A DNA stretch of 7,375 nt from Bacteroidota bacterium. GTDB taxonomy: Bacteria; Bacteroidota; Bacteroidia; Bacteroidales; JADFUO01. Both the position numbers and the translations under genes were made by a program. Below the pieces are notes generated by a model. It did no database searches, had not been told where the DNA came from, and saw only the letters and a program-made list of their open reading frames with translations. Location: NCBI GenBank assembly GCA_030614305.1, contig JAUWKH010000079.1, forward strand, positions 1-7,375. Reading direction: 5' to 3'. Below are positions 1 to 6,755 of the stretch, piece after piece; within the stretch, counting starts at the first letter, position 1; every line of letters starts with the position of its first letter.

Positions 1-1416
1 GTATCCCAATCCGACATCATCAAGAAATTTCAGACGGTTAATTATCTCAACAAGCAGACGAGCTGAGGTTCCCCTGTCATGTTCGGATAATTTTATATTT
101 CTAAAAAAATTCAAAGATTCTTTTACAGGCATTAAAACAATATCGCTTATTGATTTACCGGAAACCCTTACATAAGCGGCATCCTTCCTCAAACGTGTTC
201 CTTTACATTCAGGGCAAACAGTTCGTCCCCTGTAACGCGACAACATTACCCTATATTGAATTTTATAGGTTTGTTCATCTACATATTTAAAAAAATCATT
301 CAGCCCGTTAAAATATTCATTACCTGTCCATAAAAGTTGTTTTTGTTCTTCGGTGAGTTCGAAATACGGTTTATGAACAGGAAAATCAAATTTGTATGCA
401 TTCATTACAAGTTTATCTTTCCATTCGCTCATTTTTTCGCCCTTCCAACAAGCAACTGCTTCTTCAAAAATTGACAGATTTTTATTCGGAATCACAAGGT
501 CTTCATCTATGCCGATAATATTTCCAAACCCCTCGCATGCTTTACATGCTCCATAAGGATTGTTAAAACTGAATAGATTTACCGAAGGTTCCTCAAAAGT
601 AATCCCATCGAGTTCATATTTACTGGAAAATATTTTTTGCTTATAATTTTCTTTATCAAAATATTTAATTACACATGAACCGTCACCTTCATAAAAGGCT
701 GTCTGAACAGAATCGGCAATTCTTGAACTCAGGTCAAAATCATCAGATTTAACAATCAACCGGTCAATTACAATAAAGATCCCGTTTTGAATATCTCGTT
801 TATCAATATCTTTTAAAACTTCATCAATTCTAATAATATCATTATTAATAAATACCCTGCTGAATCCTTGTTGTATCAGTATATTCAATTGTTCTTTAAA
901 TGTACTGTCCTGTTTTAATTTTAATGGAGAAAGTATTATTAGCTTTGAATGTTCTTTTAAAGATAAAATAAAATCCGTTACATTACTGACTGTATGACGT
1001 TTCACCTGTTTTCCCGAAACAGGTGAATATGTTTTTCCTATTCTTGCAAAAAGTAGTTTTAAATATTCATAAATTTCGGTTGATGTACCAACTGTTGATC
1101 TTGGGTTTCGAGAAATTACTTTTTGTTCAATTGCAATAGCCGGCGATATACCTTTTATGGATTCTACTTCAGGTTTGCTCATTCTACCTAAAAACTGTCG
1201 TGCATAAGAGCTTAAACTTTCAACATACCTTCGCTGACCTTCGGCATATAAAGTATCAAAAGCAAGCGAAGATTTACCAGAGCCGGACACACCGGTAATT
1301 ACAACAAGTTTGTTTCTGGGGATAGCAACACTTAAATTTTTTAAATTATGAACTTTTGCTCCTTTAATTATAATGTATTTCTTTTCGTTATAGCTGTCAG
1401 TTACTTTTTTGTTCAT
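1..1416 (-). CDS. uvrA: UvrA, excinuclease ABC subunit A (N-terminal half, partial)
   Basis: UvrA is the damage-sensing ATPase of nucleotide excision repair; it scans DNA with UvrB and loads UvrB at lesions. The 472 visible residues are the N-terminal half; family members have about 930-950. Seen: first Walker [10 protein letters not shown] (residues 42-50), followed by the conserved [18 protein letters not shown]; the [15 protein letters not shown] segment that leads into the UvrB-binding region; and two CxxC pairs, C291-C294 and C401-C404, as expected for a zinc module of the first half. The frame runs off the left edge at [12 protein letters not shown], just before the first ABC signature would come. 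The ATG (1416-1414) places the usual short N-terminus before the [13 protein letters not shown] strand. There is no SD upstream, and I found no convincing minus-strand promoter. It is divergent from the sigma factor gene. Many Bacteroidota carry two UvrA paralogues, and I cannot tell which this is. Confidence 0.97.
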   Translation of the reverse strand, partial: MNKKVTDSYNEKKYIIIKGAKVHNLKNLSVAIPRNKLVVITGVSGSGKSSLAFDTLYAEGQRRYVESLSSYARQFLGRMSKPEVESIKGISPAIAIEQKVISRNPRSTVGTSTEIYEYLKLLFARIGKTYSPVSGKQVKRHTVSNVTDFILSLKEHSKLIILSPLKLKQDSTFKEQLNILIQQGFSRVFINNDIIRIDEVLKDIDKRDIQNGIFIVIDRLIVKSDDFDLSSRIADSVQTAFYEGDGSCVIKYFDKENYKQKIFSSKYELDGITFEEPSVNLFSFNNPYGACKACEGFGNIIGIDEDLVIPNKNLSIFEEAVACWKGEKMSEWKDKLVMNAYKFDFPVHKPYFELTEEQKQLLWTGNEYFNGLNDFFKYVDEQTYKIQYRVMLSRYRGRTVCPECKGTRLRKDAAYVRVSGKSISDIVLMPVKESLNFFRNIKLSEHDRGTSARLLVEIINRLKFLDDVGLGY

Positions 1417-1457
1417 TATTCAAAAAAATGTTAAAAAATGCTAAATTATCAATAATA

Positions 1458-1488
1458 TTTGGTTTTTATAATTATTTGCTTATATTTG
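1458..1488 (+). promoter_or_regulatory. Bacteroidota-type promoter of the sigma factor gene
   Basis: TTTG at 1458-1461 is followed after 19 bases by TATATTTG at 1481-1488. This fits the -33 (TTTG or TTG) and -7 (TAnnTTTG) elements of the Bacteroidota primary sigma factor at their usual spacing. Transcription would start near 1495, giving a leader of about 140 nt before the ATG at 1638. It is the only promoter in the window with both elements in place. Confidence 0.65.
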
Positions 1489-1532
1489 CACTGTAATTAA
1501 TAATACATATACAATATAAAACAATAATAACC

Positions 1533-1561
1533 GTTATAATATTACTCCCCCATATTATAAC
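1533..1561 (+). promoter_or_regulatory. Perfect 10-bp inverted repeat with C-rich loop in the sigma leader
   Basis: GTTATAATAT (1533-1542) and ATATTATAAC (1552-1561) are exact reverse complements around the 9-nt loop TACTCCCCC. It lies about 40 nt after the inferred transcription start. No U-run follows on either strand, so it is not an intrinsic terminator. It could be an RNA stem-loop or a DNA operator. CTCCC in the loop (1545-1549) is complementary to GGGAG (1628-1632) in the SD of the sigma gene, which suggests an RNA role; this is inference. Confidence 0.55.
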
Positions 1562-1569
1562 ATAATCTT

Positions 1570-1575
1570 AGGAGG
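1570..1575 (+). promoter_or_regulatory. AGGAGG without a usable start codon
   Basis: A perfect AGGAGG lies 9 nt after the leader hairpin. The next bases hold no ATG, GTG or TTG at a usable distance; the following frame reads ATT ATA GAA TAA and closes at once. It could be a ribosome standby site or an RNA-pairing partner (its GGAG is complementary to CTCC in the loop at 1545-1548), or it could be chance. Confidence 0.35.
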
Positions 1576-1598
1576 ACTGATTATAGAATAAATATTTA

Positions 1599-1633
1599 CC
1601 CTTTTTAATTAAATATTAACAAACAAAGGGAGG
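1599..1633 (+). promoter_or_regulatory. SD of the sigma gene with a possible sequestering stem
   Basis: GGGAGG (1628-1633) lies 4 nt before the ATG at 1638. No other gene in the window has such an SD, and Bacteroidota seldom use one. CCCTTT (1599-1604) is complementary to AAAGGG (1625-1630), giving a 6-bp stem with a 20-nt loop that would mask the first half of the SD. The SD is visible directly; its masking is inferred. Confidence 0.5.
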
Positions 1634-1637
1634 CCAA

Positions 1638-2225
1638 ATGAAAGCCCTGTCTGTTACTGACAAGGAATTGGTTGGTAAATATTTAACTGGTAATCAGGCT
1701 AGTCTTGAAAAATTAATCCACCGTCACAAAAATAAAGTATTTGCTTATATCCTTATGGTAGTTAAGGATAAACAATTAGCTGATGATATTTTCCAGGATA
1801 CTTTTATTAAAGTTATCAATACAATCAGAGCCGGTTCATATAAAGAAGAAGGTAAATTTATTCAATGGGTGATGCGCATTGCTCATAATTTAATTATTGA
1901 TTATTTCAGAAAATCAAAAAGAATACCTGTTATTGATAATAATTCCGAAGATTTTGATATCTTTGATACAATCAAATTTACTGATAATTCAATTGAAGAT
2001 AGAATTATTACCGAGCAGATACATCAGGACGTCAGGAAATTAATTAATTTTCTACCAGCTGAACAAAAAGAAGTATTATTTATGCGACATTATTCTGAAA
2101 TGAGTTTTAAGGATATTGCCGAACAAACAGACGTTAGCATTAATACTGCTCTCGGACGAATGCGTTATGCATTGATAAATCTTCGCAAACTTATTGAACA
2201 AAAAAATATTATCCTGACTGTTTAA
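1638..2225 (+). CDS. RNA polymerase sigma-70 factor, ECF subfamily
   Basis: A group IV (extracytoplasmic function) sigma factor of 195 residues, a normal length; it would direct RNA polymerase to a specific promoter set. Region 2 spans about residues 20-95: DDIFQDTFIKVINTI (49-63) is the core-binding 2.2 helix, and GKFIQWVMRIAHNLIIDYFR (72-91) is the 2.3/2.4 segment that melts and reads the -10. A charged linker follows. Region 4 (about 139-187) contains LPAEQKEVLFMRHY and the helix-turn-helix SFKDIAEQTDVSINTALGRM, which reads the -35. There is no extra C-terminal domain. The start is well supported by the SD at 1628-1633. It is divergent from uvrA and followed after 102 nt by a small gene, probably in the same transcript. 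It resembles a widely conserved Bacteroidota ECF sigma factor rather than a SusCD-type one with a membrane anti-sigma partner, since no such partner is adjacent. Regulon unknown. Confidence 0.95.
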   Translation: MKALSVTDKELVGKYLTGNQASLEKLIHRHKNKVFAYILMVVKDKQLADDIFQDTFIKVINTIRAGSYKEEGKFIQWVMRIAHNLIIDYFRKSKRIPVIDNNSEDFDIFDTIKFTDNSIEDRIITEQIHQDVRKLINFLPAEQKEVLFMRHYSEMSFKDIAEQTDVSINTALGRMRYALINLRKLIEQKNIILTV

Positions 2226-2288
2226 AATCTTTTCACCTCAATTAATATTTTACTTACTTAATGAAATAAATTGCTTGCTTCAAACGTT

Positions 2289-2326
2289 AGCTATGTGTTA
2301 ATATATGTATTATCTTAACCATAGCT
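2289..2326 (+). promoter_or_regulatory. Hairpin abutting the start codon of the 67-aa gene
   Basis: AGCTATG (2289-2295) pairs with CATAGCT (2320-2326). After a one-base bulge (T2296), GTTAA (2297-2301) pairs with TTAAC (2315-2319), giving 12 base pairs around a 13-nt loop. The stem ends one base before the ATG at 2328, and no SD is visible. No T-run follows on either strand, so it is not a terminator. It may control ribosome access to the small gene or tune it relative to the sigma gene; this is inference. Confidence 0.5.
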
Positions 2327-2327
2327 T

Positions 2328-2531
2328 ATGAAAAAAAACCTTACTCTCAGTGGTTTAATTCTTTACGCTTTTCACGAAAACAAATTCTCAATTAATAAAC
2401 CAAAGCAAAAAATTGATTATTTAAATGCTTCACCGAGCGAAAGAGTTATTAAAAACATTTTAAATTATTCCATGTCATTATCTGTGCTTAAATCAAAAAT
2501 CGCAGGCAATATCAATTTAATTTTAAATTAA
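2328..2531 (+). CDS. Small basic hypothetical protein downstream of the sigma factor
   Basis: A 67-residue protein rich in lysine and asparagine with few acidic residues. There is no signal peptide, no convincing membrane segment, and no Cys/His set that could form a zinc-binding anti-sigma domain. The N-terminal half (MKKNLTLSGLILYAFHENKF) may be a short amphipathic helix. The C-terminal part, SPSERVIKNILNYSMSLSVL followed by KSKIAGNINLILN, looks like a folded helical motif. The start is fixed: an in-frame TAG (2322-2324) lies just upstream and the next Met is at residue 48. It follows the sigma gene on the same strand and is closed by a strong terminator, so the two probably share a transcript. 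From memory, Bacteroidota ECF sigma genes are often followed by short proteins with a similar C-terminal NYS motif, so a soluble sigma regulator is possible. Function unknown. Confidence 0.7.
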   Translation: MKKNLTLSGLILYAFHENKFSINKPKQKIDYLNASPSERVIKNILNYSMSLSVLKSKIAGNINLILN

Positions 2532-2553
2532 ATTATTTTTTAGTTAATCTTTC

Positions 2554-2599
2554 AATCCCGATAAATTGTAAATATCTGCCAATTTATCGGGATTTTTTA
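2554..2599 (+). terminator. Rho-independent terminator of the sigma unit
   Basis: AATCCCGATAAATT (2554-2567) and AATTTATCGGGATT (2581-2594) form a perfect 14-bp stem with a 13-nt loop, running into a six-T tract (2593-2598). The T-run is only on the plus-strand 3' side, so it ends transcription from the sigma gene and the small gene and insulates the restriction-modification gene. Confidence 0.9.
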
Positions 2600-2638
2600 T
2601 TTCAGGTTATTACTTAATTTTTTAATTATATTTTTTTA

Positions 2639-2646
2639 TACATTTG
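2639..2646 (+). promoter_or_regulatory. Candidate -7 element for the restriction-modification gene
   Basis: TACATTTG matches TAnnTTTG and lies 81 nt before the ATG at 2728, just after the terminator. No TTTG or TTG is seen about 19-20 nt upstream, so only half of the consensus is met. The surrounding A/T-rich stretch (2600-2727) holds no other candidate. Confidence 0.4.
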
Positions 2647-2727
2647 TTTTTTATTATTTATAAAAATCAATAATTACTAAATACAATAAAATCCTAACTA
2701 CATAATTAAACTCTAATAATAAAAAAA

Positions 2728-5700
2728 ATGATACTCAAGGATTATCTTAAAAGAATAGCCGATACTACTGCACGTGGAGATGCCAGGGAAGAAAGTTATT
2801 ATGAATACCTTTCCACATTAATTAAAAATATTGCTGAAAAATTCGGAAAAAAAAATATAGACGTTACAATCCTCCCAAAAAAGACAGAAGCCGGCAATCC
2901 TGACTTTAGAATCTGGGACGGCAAACAGCATATTGTAGGATACATTGAAGCTAAATCACCTGATACTAATCTTGACATAATTGAAAGATCCGAGCAACTC
3001 AAACGCTACCGTGATACTTTCCCTAATCTTATTCTCACCAATTTTTACGAATTCAGATTATACCGCGATGGGGAACTTATTGAGCGGGTTTCCATTGGGC
3101 GTTCATTTATTGCTAAGAAGCTTAAAACCATTCCACCCGTTGAAAAGGAAAAAGAATTTGCAGTCCTTCTTGAAAAATTCTTTTCTTTCTCGTTGCCAAA
3201 ATCTTATACTGCTTCCGGCCTGGCAGTGGAATTAGCTAAAAGAACCCGCTTTTTGAAAGACGAAGTAATTTTTGAAGAACTTAAAGAAGAAAAAGATGGC
3301 AAGGGCGATATTATTGGATTTTACGAAGCATTTAAAAAATATCTTATTGCAGGGTTGACAGAAAAGAGCTTTGCAGACCTTTATTCCCAAACCATCACAT
3401 ACGGGCTTTTTGCAGCCAGGACCAGAGCCGATGGAGAGTTCAACAGAACGCTTGCATTTAATCATATACCACATACAATTGGTATTTTAAGAGATGTGTT
3501 CAGATTTATTTCATTGGGAAATCTACCCAAACAAATGGAAGTCATCATTGATGATATTTCCGAAGTTTTAAATGTTGCTGATATAAAAAAAATACTTCAT
3601 CAATATTACAAGGAAGGAAAAGGTAAAGATCCCATCATTCATTTTTATGAGACTTTTTTAAGTAAATACGACCCGGAAATTCGTGAAAGGCGTGGTGTTT
3701 ATTACACACCGGAACCGGTAGTAGGTTATATTGTCCGTTCGGTTCATAAACTGTTAAAAACTCATTTTGGCTTGCGCGATGGTATGGCAAGCAAAGAGGT
3801 TACCTTGTTAGACCCTGCCGGCGGCACACTCACATTTCCTGCAGAAGCCATCAAACAAGCTGTGGAAGAATACACAAAGAAATATGGAAAAGGTGGAAAA
3901 AACAATCTTATAAAAAATCAAATCCTGCGTAATTTTTATGCATTTGAGCTGATGATAGCTCCATACGCAATCGGGCATCTAAAAATCAGTTTTATCCTTG
4001 AAGAGTTGGGTTATCGTTTACAGGAAGATGAACGCTTTAAGCTATACCTGACCAATACCCTTGAAATGGAAGATATTGAACAAATTAGTATTCCGGGTTT
4101 AAGTTCTCTTAGTGAAGAAAGCCATCTGGCAGGAAAAATAAAAAAACAGAAACCGATATTATTAATTTTAGGAAATCCGCCTTATTCCGGTATTTCTTCA
4201 AATAAAAATGAATGGACTGAACGCTTATTAAAAGAAGATATTGATGGTGCTCAAAGCTATTACACAATGGATGACAAACCATTAGGAGAAAAAAAACTGT
4301 GGTTACAGGATGATTATGTAAAGTTTTTACGATTTGCTCAGTGGAAAATCCATAAAGCCGGTAAAGGCATTGTGGGAATGATTACAAACCACAGTTATTT
4401 AGACAACCCAACCTTCAGAGGTATGCGTCAAAGTTTGATGAAAACATTTAATGAAATTTATATTTTAGATTTGCACGGCAACAGTTTAAAAAAAGAAACA
4501 ACTCCTGATGGAGGAAAAGACGAAAATGTATTTGATATACGCCAGGGTGTTGCCATTGCCTTGTTTATTAAACAGGAAGGCAAAACCGGATGTAAAGTTT
4601 ATCATGCTGAACTTTACGGACTACGGCAAGAAAAATATAATCAGTTAGAAAAATATAATTTTGAAACCTGCGGATATAAGAAAATAAAACCTCTTTCTCC
4701 TTGGTACTTCTTCATACCACGCCATATTGCAGGTATAAAACATTATTTGGACTGGCCTAAAATTAATGAAATTTTTCCGGTGAATAATGTAGGTATTGTA
4801 ACTGCAAGGGATAGGTTTGCTATTGATTTTGATAAAAATGTTTTAAAAAACAGAATTCGGCAATTCAGAGATTTAAAAGTTGATGATGAATTAATAAAGC
4901 ATGCCTTTAAATTAAAAGATACTTCAACATTTAAGCTTACAAGATTTAGAAAAGAACTTGCTAACACATCTAATTGGGGACATTACATTGAAAAAATAGT
5001 TTATCGTCCTTTTGATATAAGATATATTTATTATTCAAAATGGGTTGTTGAGAGGCCAATTTATGAAACTATGCGGCACATGCTGCAAGGGGAGAATTTG
5101 GGGATTACTATTGGTAGACAGGGACACGTTGTTGGAAAAGATGCATTATGGAATCTTGTTTTCATATCAGATAAAATAATAGACTTCAACCTTTATTATA
5201 GAGGTGGCGCTACGTCATTCCCCCTCTACCTCTACCCCGAAGAAGATGAAAATAAAAAACTAGATACCGGTAAAACTATAATGATGGTTTTTGAACCGGA
5301 AAAAAAATATGGAAAGATAGAAAAGAAACCCAATATTGCTCCGCAAATATTTGAGAAACTTGAAAATGCTTATAGAAAAATATTGACACCGGAAGAAATT
5401 CTTTACTACATATATGCTATCTTTTACAGCAACACTTACCGGGAAAAGTATGCCGAATTTTTAAAGATAGATTTTCCGCGCGTGCCATTTACAAAAGATT
5501 ATAAACTGTTTCAAAAAATGGCAGCTTTAGGCAAACGGCTTGTTGACCTGCATTTGCTAAAAAGTGATGAATTAGACACTACTGTGTCAAAATATCAGGG
5601 AACAGGTGGGAATGATACCATAGAAAAGATACAATATAAAGAAAAGGAACAACAAGTGTATATCAATAAAGATAAATATTTTGAAGGTGTTGAGCCTAAA

Positions 5701-5898
5701 ATATGGAATTACTATATTGGTGGGTATCATGTTATGCAAAAATACCTGAAAGACCGCAAAGGCATGCGAATGGAAGATCCGAGACATTATGTACTGATAG
5801 CTACAGCTATTAAAAAAACAATTGACATTCAAGAAAAAATTGATGTGATTTATCCCGATATTGAAGAAAAATCAATAGAATTTATTCAAAATAATTAA
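2728..5898 (+). CDS. Single-chain restriction-modification enzyme (type IIG / type ISP-like, N6-adenine)
   Basis: A 1056-residue protein that probably both cuts DNA and methylates adenine in its target. The N-terminal nuclease domain (about 1-150) has a PD-(D/E)XK core, P58-D59 ... E74-A75-K76, followed by Q90-x3-Y94 as in type I-like nucleases. A helical connector (about 150-320) follows. The methyltransferase domain (about 320-650) has VYYTPEPVVGYIV (324-336, motif X), DPAGGT (362-367, motif I for SAM) and NPPY (483-486, motif IV, catalytic for N6-adenine). The rest (about 650-1050) should hold the target-recognition region; its end (FLKIDFPRVPFTKDYKLFQK) resembles the C-terminal domain of type ISP enzymes. 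True ISP enzymes such as LlaGI are about 1,600 residues and carry a helicase between nuclease and methyltransferase; I see no Walker A or DEAD-box motif, so this is closer to type IIG. An in-frame TAA at 2707 and no intervening ATG fix the start; no SD is visible. No separate specificity or helicase gene lies next to it. nth follows after 10 nt. Confidence 0.92.
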   Translation: MILKDYLKRIADTTARGDAREESYYEYLSTLIKNIAEKFGKKNIDVTILPKKTEAGNPDFRIWDGKQHIVGYIEAKSPDTNLDIIERSEQLKRYRDTFPNLILTNFYEFRLYRDGELIERVSIGRSFIAKKLKTIPPVEKEKEFAVLLEKFFSFSLPKSYTASGLAVELAKRTRFLKDEVIFEELKEEKDGKGDIIGFYEAFKKYLIAGLTEKSFADLYSQTITYGLFAARTRADGEFNRTLAFNHIPHTIGILRDVFRFISLGNLPKQMEVIIDDISEVLNVADIKKILHQYYKEGKGKDPIIHFYETFLSKYDPEIRERRGVYYTPEPVVGYIVRSVHKLLKTHFGLRDGMASKEVTLLDPAGGTLTFPAEAIKQAVEEYTKKYGKGGKNNLIKNQILRNFYAFELMIAPYAIGHLKISFILEELGYRLQEDERFKLYLTNTLEMEDIEQISIPGLSSLSEESHLAGKIKKQKPILLILGNPPYSGISSNKNEWTERLLKEDIDGAQSYYTMDDKPLGEKKLWLQDDYVKFLRFAQWKIHKAGKGIVGMITNHSYLDNPTFRGMRQSLMKTFNEIYILDLHGNSLKKETTPDGGKDENVFDIRQGVAIALFIKQEGKTGCKVYHAELYGLRQEKYNQLEKYNFETCGYKKIKPLSPWYFFIPRHIAGIKHYLDWPKINEIFPVNNVGIVTARDRFAIDFDKNVLKNRIRQFRDLKVDDELIKHAFKLKDTSTFKLTRFRKELANTSNWGHYIEKIVYRPFDIRYIYYSKWVVERPIYETMRHMLQGENLGITIGRQGHVVGKDALWNLVFISDKIIDFNLYYRGGATSFPLYLYPEEDENKKLDTGKTIMMVFEPEKKYGKIEKKPNIAPQIFEKLENAYRKILTPEEILYYIYAIFYSNTYREKYAEFLKIDFPRVPFTKDYKLFQKMAALGKRLVDLHLLKSDELDTTVSKYQGTGGNDTIEKIQYKEKEQQVYINKDKYFEGVEPKIWNYYIGGYHVMQKYLKDRKGMRMEDPRHYVLIATAIKKTIDIQEKIDVIYPDIEEKSIEFIQNN

Positions 5899-5908
5899 GA
5901 TATTTTTT

Positions 5909-6550
5909 ATGATTACAAAACAACAGCGATATAAATATTTTATTGATTACATAACAAAACATCAGCCTTTTATAGATACGGAACTGGTTTATAAAACTCC
6001 ATACCAATTGCTTGTTGCTGTTATTCTTTCTGCTCAATGTACAGACAAAAGAGTAAATGAGATAACTCCTGTTTTTTTCAAAAGCTTTCCGGATGCAAAA
6101 AATCTTTCAAAAGCAACAAATGATGAAGTATTTGAAATAATTAAAAGTTGTTCATATCCTAATAATAAAACAAAGCACCTGATAGGAATGGCGAAAGCTT
6201 TGGTTAATGATTTTAATGATATAGTCCCTTCTGATATTAATGAACTTCAAAAGTTGCCCGGTGTAGGAAGAAAAACAGCAAATGTTATAGCCTCGGTTGT
6301 TTTTAATAAACCTACAATGGCTGTTGACACTCATGTTTTCAGGGTTGCTGCAAGGATCGGCTTAACTACAAATGCAAAAAATCCCTTGCAAACCGAAAAT
6401 CAATTAATGAAAAATATACCAAAGGATAAAATTGGAGCAGCTCATAGCTGGCTTATTTTACATGGAAGATATATTTGTAAGGCACGTAATCCAAATTGCA
6501 ATGAATGTGGAATAAAAAGTTTTTGCAAATATTATGAAACCTCAGCGTAG
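5909..6550 (+). CDS. nth: Endonuclease III (DNA glycosylase / AP lyase)
   Basis: Removes oxidised pyrimidines and nicks the abasic site in base excision repair. It has 213 residues against 211 in E. coli Nth. LSAQCTDKRVN (40-50) carries the Gln of the active-site pocket. The helix-hairpin-helix LPGVGRKTANV (116-126) contains the catalytic Lys at 122, and VDTHVFRV (139-146) the catalytic Asp at 140. The C-terminus has the [4Fe-4S] ligands C190-x6-C197-x2-C200-x5-C206 in exact spacing. All key residues are present, so it should be active. The ATG lies 10 nt after the restriction-modification stop, with no SD, which suggests a shared transcript. A small perfect hairpin overlaps the stop codon. 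A-rich codons such as AAA and AAT are common, as in the neighbours. Confidence 0.97.
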   Translation: MITKQQRYKYFIDYITKHQPFIDTELVYKTPYQLLVAVILSAQCTDKRVNEITPVFFKSFPDAKNLSKATNDEVFEIIKSCSYPNNKTKHLIGMAKALVNDFNDIVPSDINELQKLPGVGRKTANVIASVVFNKPTMAVDTHVFRVAARIGLTTNAKNPLQTENQLMKNIPKDKIGAAHSWLILHGRYICKARNPNCNECGIKSFCKYYETSA

Positions 6551-6559
6551 CGAAGCTAC
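6547..6559 (+). repeat. Short hairpin overlapping the nth stop codon
   Basis: GTAGC-GAA-GCTAC is a perfect 5-bp stem with a 3-nt loop; the TAG stop (6548-6550) lies in its left arm. No T-run follows. Similar TAGCGAAGCTA-type palindromes occur as dispersed intergenic motifs in Bacteroidota (from memory). Confidence 0.4.
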
Positions 6560-6570
6560 AAACAAATTGG

Positions 6571-6590
6571 CTTAAGTGATAGTTAATAAA
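6571..6590 (+). repeat. Split direct repeat, copy 1
   Basis: CTTAAGTGA, two bases, then GTTAATAAA. The same two 9-base blocks recur in the same order at 6853-6875 with a five-base spacer. The copies bracket the G+C-richer hairpin and tandem-repeat block. Confidence 0.55.
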
Positions 6591-6613
6591 AAAGAAAGCA
6601 GTCCATATGACTA

Positions 6614-6641
6614 AAAGGAATCCGTATGGACGGACTCCTTT
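6614..6641 (+). terminator. Long hairpin after nth, possible weak terminator
   Basis: AAAGGA (6614-6619) pairs with TCCTTT (6636-6641) and TCCGT (6621-6625) with ACGGA (6630-6634), closed by the loop ATGG. That is 11 pairs with a single A/C mismatch. It lies 64 nt after the nth stop and could end the nth transcript or protect its 3' end, but only three Ts follow. An alternative 7-bp stem, GTCCATA (6601-6607) with TATGGAC (6625-6631), would compete with it. Confidence 0.4.
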
Positions 6642-6642
6642 C

Positions 6643-6666
6643 AGTCGTCGGCATTCAGCAGTCGGC
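6643..6666 (-). repeat. Reverse-oriented copies of the GNNGACT heptamer
   Basis: AGTCGTC (6643-6649) and AGTCGGC (6660-6666) are reverse complements of the GNNGACT unit arrayed at 6756-6818. The 11 bases CAGTCGGCAGT (6659-6669) are exactly complementary to 6760-6770 and 6774-6784, so the region can fold back with the GATT array in the loop. Confidence 0.5.
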
Positions 6667-6700
6667 AGTAGTCGATTTGGCTAATTACTGAGTACTGAAT

Positions 6701-6748
6701 GATTGATTGATTGATTGATTGACTGATTGATTGATTGATTGATTGACT
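6701..6748 (+). repeat. Tetranucleotide array with 24-bp higher-order unit
   Basis: The sequence is exactly five GATT units and one GACT, then again five GATT and one GACT: two identical 24-bp units. It is non-coding and prone to slippage. The final GACT is the same tetramer that ends every heptamer in the array that follows. Confidence 0.9.
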
Positions 6749-6755
6749 GAAGATT

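Noticed and set aside
1570..1591. Leader peptide started from AGGAGG
   Set aside because: No ATG, GTG or TTG at a usable distance, and the frame closes within a few codons at TAA (1589-1591).
2799..5832. Open frames on the minus strand and in other plus frames inside the RM gene
   Set aside because: They lie wholly inside a well-supported coding frame, show no recognisable motifs and are low-complexity shadow translations.
2728..5898. Full type ISP or type I restriction enzyme with helicase
   Set aside because: No Walker A or DEAD-box motif in the translation, the length is about 550 residues short of LlaGI-like enzymes, and no hsdS or hsdR gene is adjacent.
6586..6631. Minus-strand terminator (hairpin followed by CTTTCTTTTTTATT on that strand)
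   Set aside because: It has the right shape, but no minus-strand gene lies on the recA side for it to end; the T-run is probably chance in A-rich DNA.
6601..6640. H-type pseudoknot formed by the two overlapping stems
   Set aside because: The stems have the right order, but no nucleotide is left to cross the 7-bp first stem, so the full knot is sterically unlikely; competing hairpins are simpler.
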